The translations under genes and the position numbers were made by a program. Under the pieces are notes generated by a model. It had not been told where the DNA came from, made no database searches, and saw only the letters and a list, made by a program, of their open reading frames with translations. Below are positions 59,801 to 64,000 of a DNA stretch of 64,000 nt, piece after piece (the stretch's first letter is position 1; each line of letters opens with the position of its first letter). This stretch comes from Apiotrichum sp. Y4204 (Eukaryota; Basidiomycota; Tremellomycetes; Trichosporonales; Trichosporonaceae), in contig JAMYHL010000022.1 in assembly GCA_025531455.1 (NCBI GenBank), forward strand, positions 248,001-312,000. The letters run 5' to 3'.

Positions 59801-62800
59801 CGAGGCGCATTTTGTTGTTGGAGTACTCGTAGAGATCGGTGAAGGACTCGTCGTCGGAACCGTCCTCGCCTGGTGTGGCAGTCGGGGTTGGCTCAGCGAG
59901 CGGCTCAGCAGGCGTCGCAGGGTCTAGTAGTCAATATCACGTTAAAAACTCATATCGTCTAGAACTCACCCTCCTCATCGATAGGAGCCGCCTCGCCCAG
60001 GGACAGCGCAAACGGATCCTCCCACGGCGCATGGTTGATACGGGAGACGGCGCTGCTCAGCTCGTCATTAGACGGAATCGCATCACGTTGCCGGTTCGTC
60101 TTTGCCCTTCCATCATGAACCACATGATCGATCCGCTCGAGGCGGTTGCGCATGCGGAACGGGCCTTCGCTCCCATCCATGCGCCAGATGACCTTTGCGT
60201 TTCGGTCGGCCCACACGCCGTTCTCGCTGCGCATCGCGGCCACCTTGTTCGGCCAGTCGACTTGCGAGAGGCGGTGCCAGTGTTCCTTCCGGTCGAGCGC
60301 CATCGCTGACTGCTGTTGTGAATCCTGTCGTCAGCTGCCGTTAATATGCTACACGCACCGTCGAGAGGATGATTAACCGCCATCCGGCATTGCGGTCCTG
60401 CTCAGCTTGGAGGATCGATTCGCCAGTGAGCGTGCGCCGCAGCACAGGGCGTTCCATACTGAAGCGTGCGCGCTGTAGGTCGGTGGTCGACGGGCGGCGT
60501 TTTGGCGATGCGGGGCTGATAGGAGAGCTGGCAAAGCGCGAGCCGAACGCGTTGGAGGTCGGCAGGGAGCGTGGGAGTGGCGACGCGGGAGAGATGGGAG
60601 TCAGGGCGCCGGGGTTGGACATTGACGCGCGGAGCTGCTCGACAAGGAGCTTCATCTGCAGAGTAAGCTGTGCAACAGACTCGTGGAGCTTACCTGAGTG
60701 ATAATCGTCGGCGGAGCCTTCGACAGGTCTATCATAGCCGTCAGCCAGTTCACCGCCGCGGCGCGCTGGCTCTCTGCGCGGGACGACGCGGCGTCCGTCA
60801 CGGACAGCGCTGCAAAGTCCACCAGATTCGGCAGCATCGTCTCGATGCGGCGGGCGGTGATGGCGCGGCGGAACGCTGAAGACTGGCGGTACACCTCTGC
60901 TAGCTTGTTAAGCAGGTTTTCTAAACGGTCGTCGTCTGCCTGCTCTGCTGGAGCCGTGGCGGGCGAACTCTCGGACACGGCCGAGTTCGGATCCCGCTCA
61001 CATGCGACCTGGATAAGCACGTCGAGAGCCGTAAGTAGCGACGCAACGGCAGGGGGACACAAGAGAGATGCGCCGGCAGGGCCGCTAGGACCAAATACGA
61101 GACGAAAGATGGTCTCCTGCACCGTGGCGGTCCATATCGGGGCCAGCGTCTTGGCCAGAAGGGCGAATCCGCCCTCACCCTCAAATGAGCGCTGGAAGGA
61201 CTCGAGGCCGGATGTTGAGAGACAGGTGGAGATGATGTCGAGACATGGCAGGGCAACGAAAGGCGCCGGATTGCTCTGGAGGAACACCACCAACAGCCTG
61301 TGAAGCGACAGTGCCTTATTTAGTTTTATCAGCCGCTTCGGCTGGCGCAGAACCTCGGCCACCATTGCTAGCACCATCGCTCCTGGCAGCTGTGAAGCGG
61401 TGGGCTCCGCGGATGTGATAATGGTCGATGAGCCAGCTACAGTCAGCGTCTCATGTTCTTCGGAAAACTCACTTTGACACAATGAAGATACAAGGAAGGC
61501 GAACACTGGCTTTATACCGTCCTCTGCGCTCCAGCGCGACAAAAGGAACAACCGCAACGTGTTCACAGCGAGGGGGAGCGCGTCCTCCTGGAACCAGTTC
61601 TGGCGGATGGCAAACAATAGCTTCTTAACAGCATTGCTCTTCTGGAAAGTCCGCAGCATGTTGTACCGTTTGTGCTGTGATTTGGAGAGAAGCAGCTCAA
61701 AGTGCTCAAAGTACACGGTCGCGACGTCCAAGGGGGTATGTGCCCACAGCTCAAACTCGAGGCCGATGGCACGGTATGCGGCCGAGTTATGCACAGTCGC
61801 GGAGCTGACGTCAGGTTCCAACCAACTGAAAGCACCTACTCAGACTCGTCTGAAGGGATACCAAGGATGGACAACAAGATTTTGGCGCAGGTGACGTCCA
61901 CCATTGTAGGCATCTTGCGTCTGAGAATTGCAGCGAGCAGGTCGAATCCGTCTGATGTCAGCCGCGCCTAGTTGCCTAGTCTCTCACGTATACGCTCCAT
62001 CTCCTCGCTCGCGCTCCAGCTGCACTTTATCATATCGTGGAGGATGGTGAGCGTCGTGGCGAGCTGCTCTGTGTCTTGTGCGAGGTCGATGAGCTTGAGC
62101 ACGACGATGCCGCCGCCAACGGACGAGACCGAGTCATCGAGGTCGTGCGTCGCGAACGGGAACACGGTTCCTACAAGGCGGGCGCGGGCGTAGGAGAAGT
62201 CTCGGGCACGCACAGCGTGCGGTACGGCTGCATTCAGGACGTGGTCGGTGTCAAGCATGTCCTTGGCGCAGAGGGAAAACATGATGTTCTCCTCTGGGAT
62301 CGCGTGGCCGAGGCGTACGGCGCGAACAAGCGGCGAGTTGGCCGGCACGCTTTTCTGTTGTGTGGAGCGCGTCAGCTCGTGGAGGTGGAGATGGATTGCA
62401 GCCTCGCCGTCGTATGACAGAAACTTGTTCAGCGGCTCCTGGAAGTTTCCGTGGTAGTGCGAGCCGAGGCAGTACATGAGCATGACGAGTTCTTCCGAGA
62501 TGACCTCGTCGAGCAGCAGGGCACGGCCGAGAAGCCACTCATTCCGCCGGTGGTTCAGTCCATGCGCGCTCTCGGCGCTCTGCGCCCCGTCGACCTGCCA
62601 CGGTCTTCCGACGCTTGCGCGGATCGAAGGCGGCGGCGGCGCCCGCGGGTTGTGGTGATGCGTCCGAGTCTCTGTGCGGTGGATCTCCATCTTGGGGACG
62701 GGATATGCCAGGCGCACGGCGCTGACGCGTTTGCCGTTGATAAAGACACGCGCTTCTCCACCCCCGCCTGACGTGCTACGTCCTTTTCGACACCCGACAG

Positions 62801-64000
62801 CAAAGTGGACCCACTCGCCGTGCGGGACGAGCGCCTCGATCGCACCGCATATGACCTCTTCTGGTGGACCCTCCTGTCCTTCGACATAGGACGACAGCCC
62901 AATCTGGGAATTTTCGAGAATGCGGATCTGGAGGAGGGGGTGCGGCGAGTCCTTCTGCGAGAGCTGCAGAAGCGTGACATTATCATTCAGGTGCTTGATG
63001 TGCACCCAGCACGCAAAGAGGAAGCCGCGGGTGGAGGACGGCCACGCATGGCACAAGTCGCCTATTTCGATACCACCCTCGAAGTCGTCCTTGCCACCAC
63101 TGAAGACGAAGGTGTCGGGAGTGCGCGACGGCATTAACCCGCGGATGAGATCGAGCACTTCGAGGTTGAGGCTCTCCTCGATCGTGGGCGCGGGAGGAAG
63201 GACAACTTTCAGGACCGACGTTTTGCGTTTCGACTGTTTTGACTGTGATACTTCTGACGCGCTATCCGTCGCCGGTGTCGGCGCCTCGGGGGTGCTGGCC
63301 GGAGTCTCTTCCGGCTCCCGTTCCGGGAGAACATTGCGCACGAGCGTGAACAACCGCCAAGTCTGCTCGGGCGTGACGCCACCCTTGAGAAGGTTGCGGA
63401 GGAGCTCGAGATACATCGCACGCATGCTCTCCGTGGGCGCTACCCATTCAGGGCGGGGCGGGACGTCGTCCGCCTCGGCATTCTGGTACCACTCGTCGCG
63501 CGGAGGGAAGGTCACTTCGATCGGGCGCGGGGGCTCCCACCCGTAGATGCGCGTGATGAGGAAGTCCGGCAGGAAGGGGAGGTGAGTACGGATGAGGAAG
63601 AGGTCAGCAGTGTGTCGCGAAGCGACGACGAGGATCTGGAGCGTGATGCGGATAAGCTTGCTGTGAGTGCCGTCCCCTTCCAGCTCGCCTGCCAGTAGGG
63701 TATCCGGCCAGAGGTCTTCCTCGCCCGCCCCACGCAGGCCCCAAAGATATGCCCATAGCAATGGAAGTCCAGACGCGCAGCGCAGCATGACGTCGCTGAA
63801 CTTGTTCTCCAGGGTCTCCGGATTCGCCGTCAGCTCCTCGAGATTCCCGCTGAAGAGCGATAGGAGCGCGTAGTTGTTCCCCAGCAGATGCGCAAGTAAA
63901 AGGCCCAGTACGCGCGTATCCGGCGCCGTATCACCCTCTTTCCGTTCCGACAGGGCCCGCAGCGGTTTGAGAAGCGACGCGTACCCGTATGATTCCTGCC
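56862..64000 (-). CDS. BEACH-WD40 protein with FYVE-like C-terminal finger (partial, 5' end outside window)
   Basis: Twelve minus-strand exons in the window: 64000-61988, 61951-61840, 61804-61473, 61436-60694, 60655-60359, 60309-59970, 59923-59047, 59010-58179, 58143-57910, 57876-57772, 57737-57370, 57333-56862, about 2,240 residues and open at the right edge. Domains in order: helical repeats; a concanavalin-like domain ([29 protein letters not shown]); more helical repeats; PH-BEACH ([20 protein letters not shown]); the BEACH domain ([44 protein letters not shown]); WD40 repeats ([18 protein letters not shown]); and a Cys-rich finger, [16 protein letters not shown] with CPTC. BEACH proteins (yeast Bph1, LYST, neurobeachin, ALFY) act in membrane traffic, lysosome and autophagy. 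Several introns are only 35-37 nt. The BEACH-WD40-FYVE order resembles ALFY/WDFY3. Confidence 0.92.

Overview
The window looks like nuclear DNA from a basidiomycete yeast or fungus. Evidence: genes broken by many very short introns (33-108 nt) with GT..AG ends and CTRAY-type branch sites just before the acceptor, GC-rich third codon positions, long pyrimidine-rich leaders, and a fused ADE5,7 gene of fungal type. My best guess is a Tremellomycete, perhaps Trichosporonales; that placement is inference from gene style only. There are no bacterial operons, CRISPR arrays, rRNAs or tRNAs, and no intact transposon.

Layout. 1-4.8 kb: no gene recognised, then a CT-rich leader. 4.8-7.7 kb (+): RRM + YTH RNA-binding protein. 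8.6-9.5 kb (+): possible short UBA-domain gene, unresolved. 9.9-11.9 kb (+): universal-stress-protein domain gene with a His/Asp-rich insert. 12.6-13.0 kb (-): COX8. 15.0-17.3 kb (+): RIC8. 17.6-18.1 kb (-): SEM1. 18.4-21.2 kb (+): PET127. 21.6-24.5 kb (-): cullin-1. 25.1-26.2 kb (-): CWC15. 26.6-27.7 kb (-): unknown, probably mitochondrial protein. 28.1-30.3 kb (+): SYLF/Ysc84-like protein. 30.3-36.3 kb: no recognisable gene. 36.3-37.2 kb (+): unknown Pro/Ser-rich protein. 37.2-42.2 kb: no gene, with a degenerate repeat block near 40.6-41.5 kb. 42.2-44.8 kb (-): ADE5,7. 45.7-47.8 kb (+): phosphoglucomutase. 47.8-53.8 kb: no gene, ending in a long CT-rich leader. 53.8-55.8 kb (+): OPY2-like membrane anchor. 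56.9-64.0 kb (-): large BEACH-WD40 protein with a FYVE-like C-terminal finger; its 5' end lies beyond the window.

Most genes are single-copy housekeeping functions: mitochondrial RNA and respiration (PET127, COX8), ubiquitin-proteasome (CUL1, SEM1), splicing (CWC15), signalling (RIC8, OPY2), purine and sugar metabolism (ADE5,7, PGM), and membrane traffic/actin (SYLF, BEACH). They do not form one pathway. Divergent pairs that may share promoters are COX8/RIC8, SEM1/PET127, the mitochondrial unknown/SYLF gene, and ADE5,7/PGM.

I did not find a new multi-gene system. The unusual points are at the level of gene structure: a start codon split by an intron (PGM), 16-nt coding microexons at both ends of the cullin gene, a 13-nt last exon in CWC15 that supplies the conserved tail, several stop-free introns of length 3n, a YTH domain split by about 200 residues, a His/Asp-rich USP protein, a BEACH protein ending in a FYVE-like finger, and about 17 kb in three gene-poor blocks.
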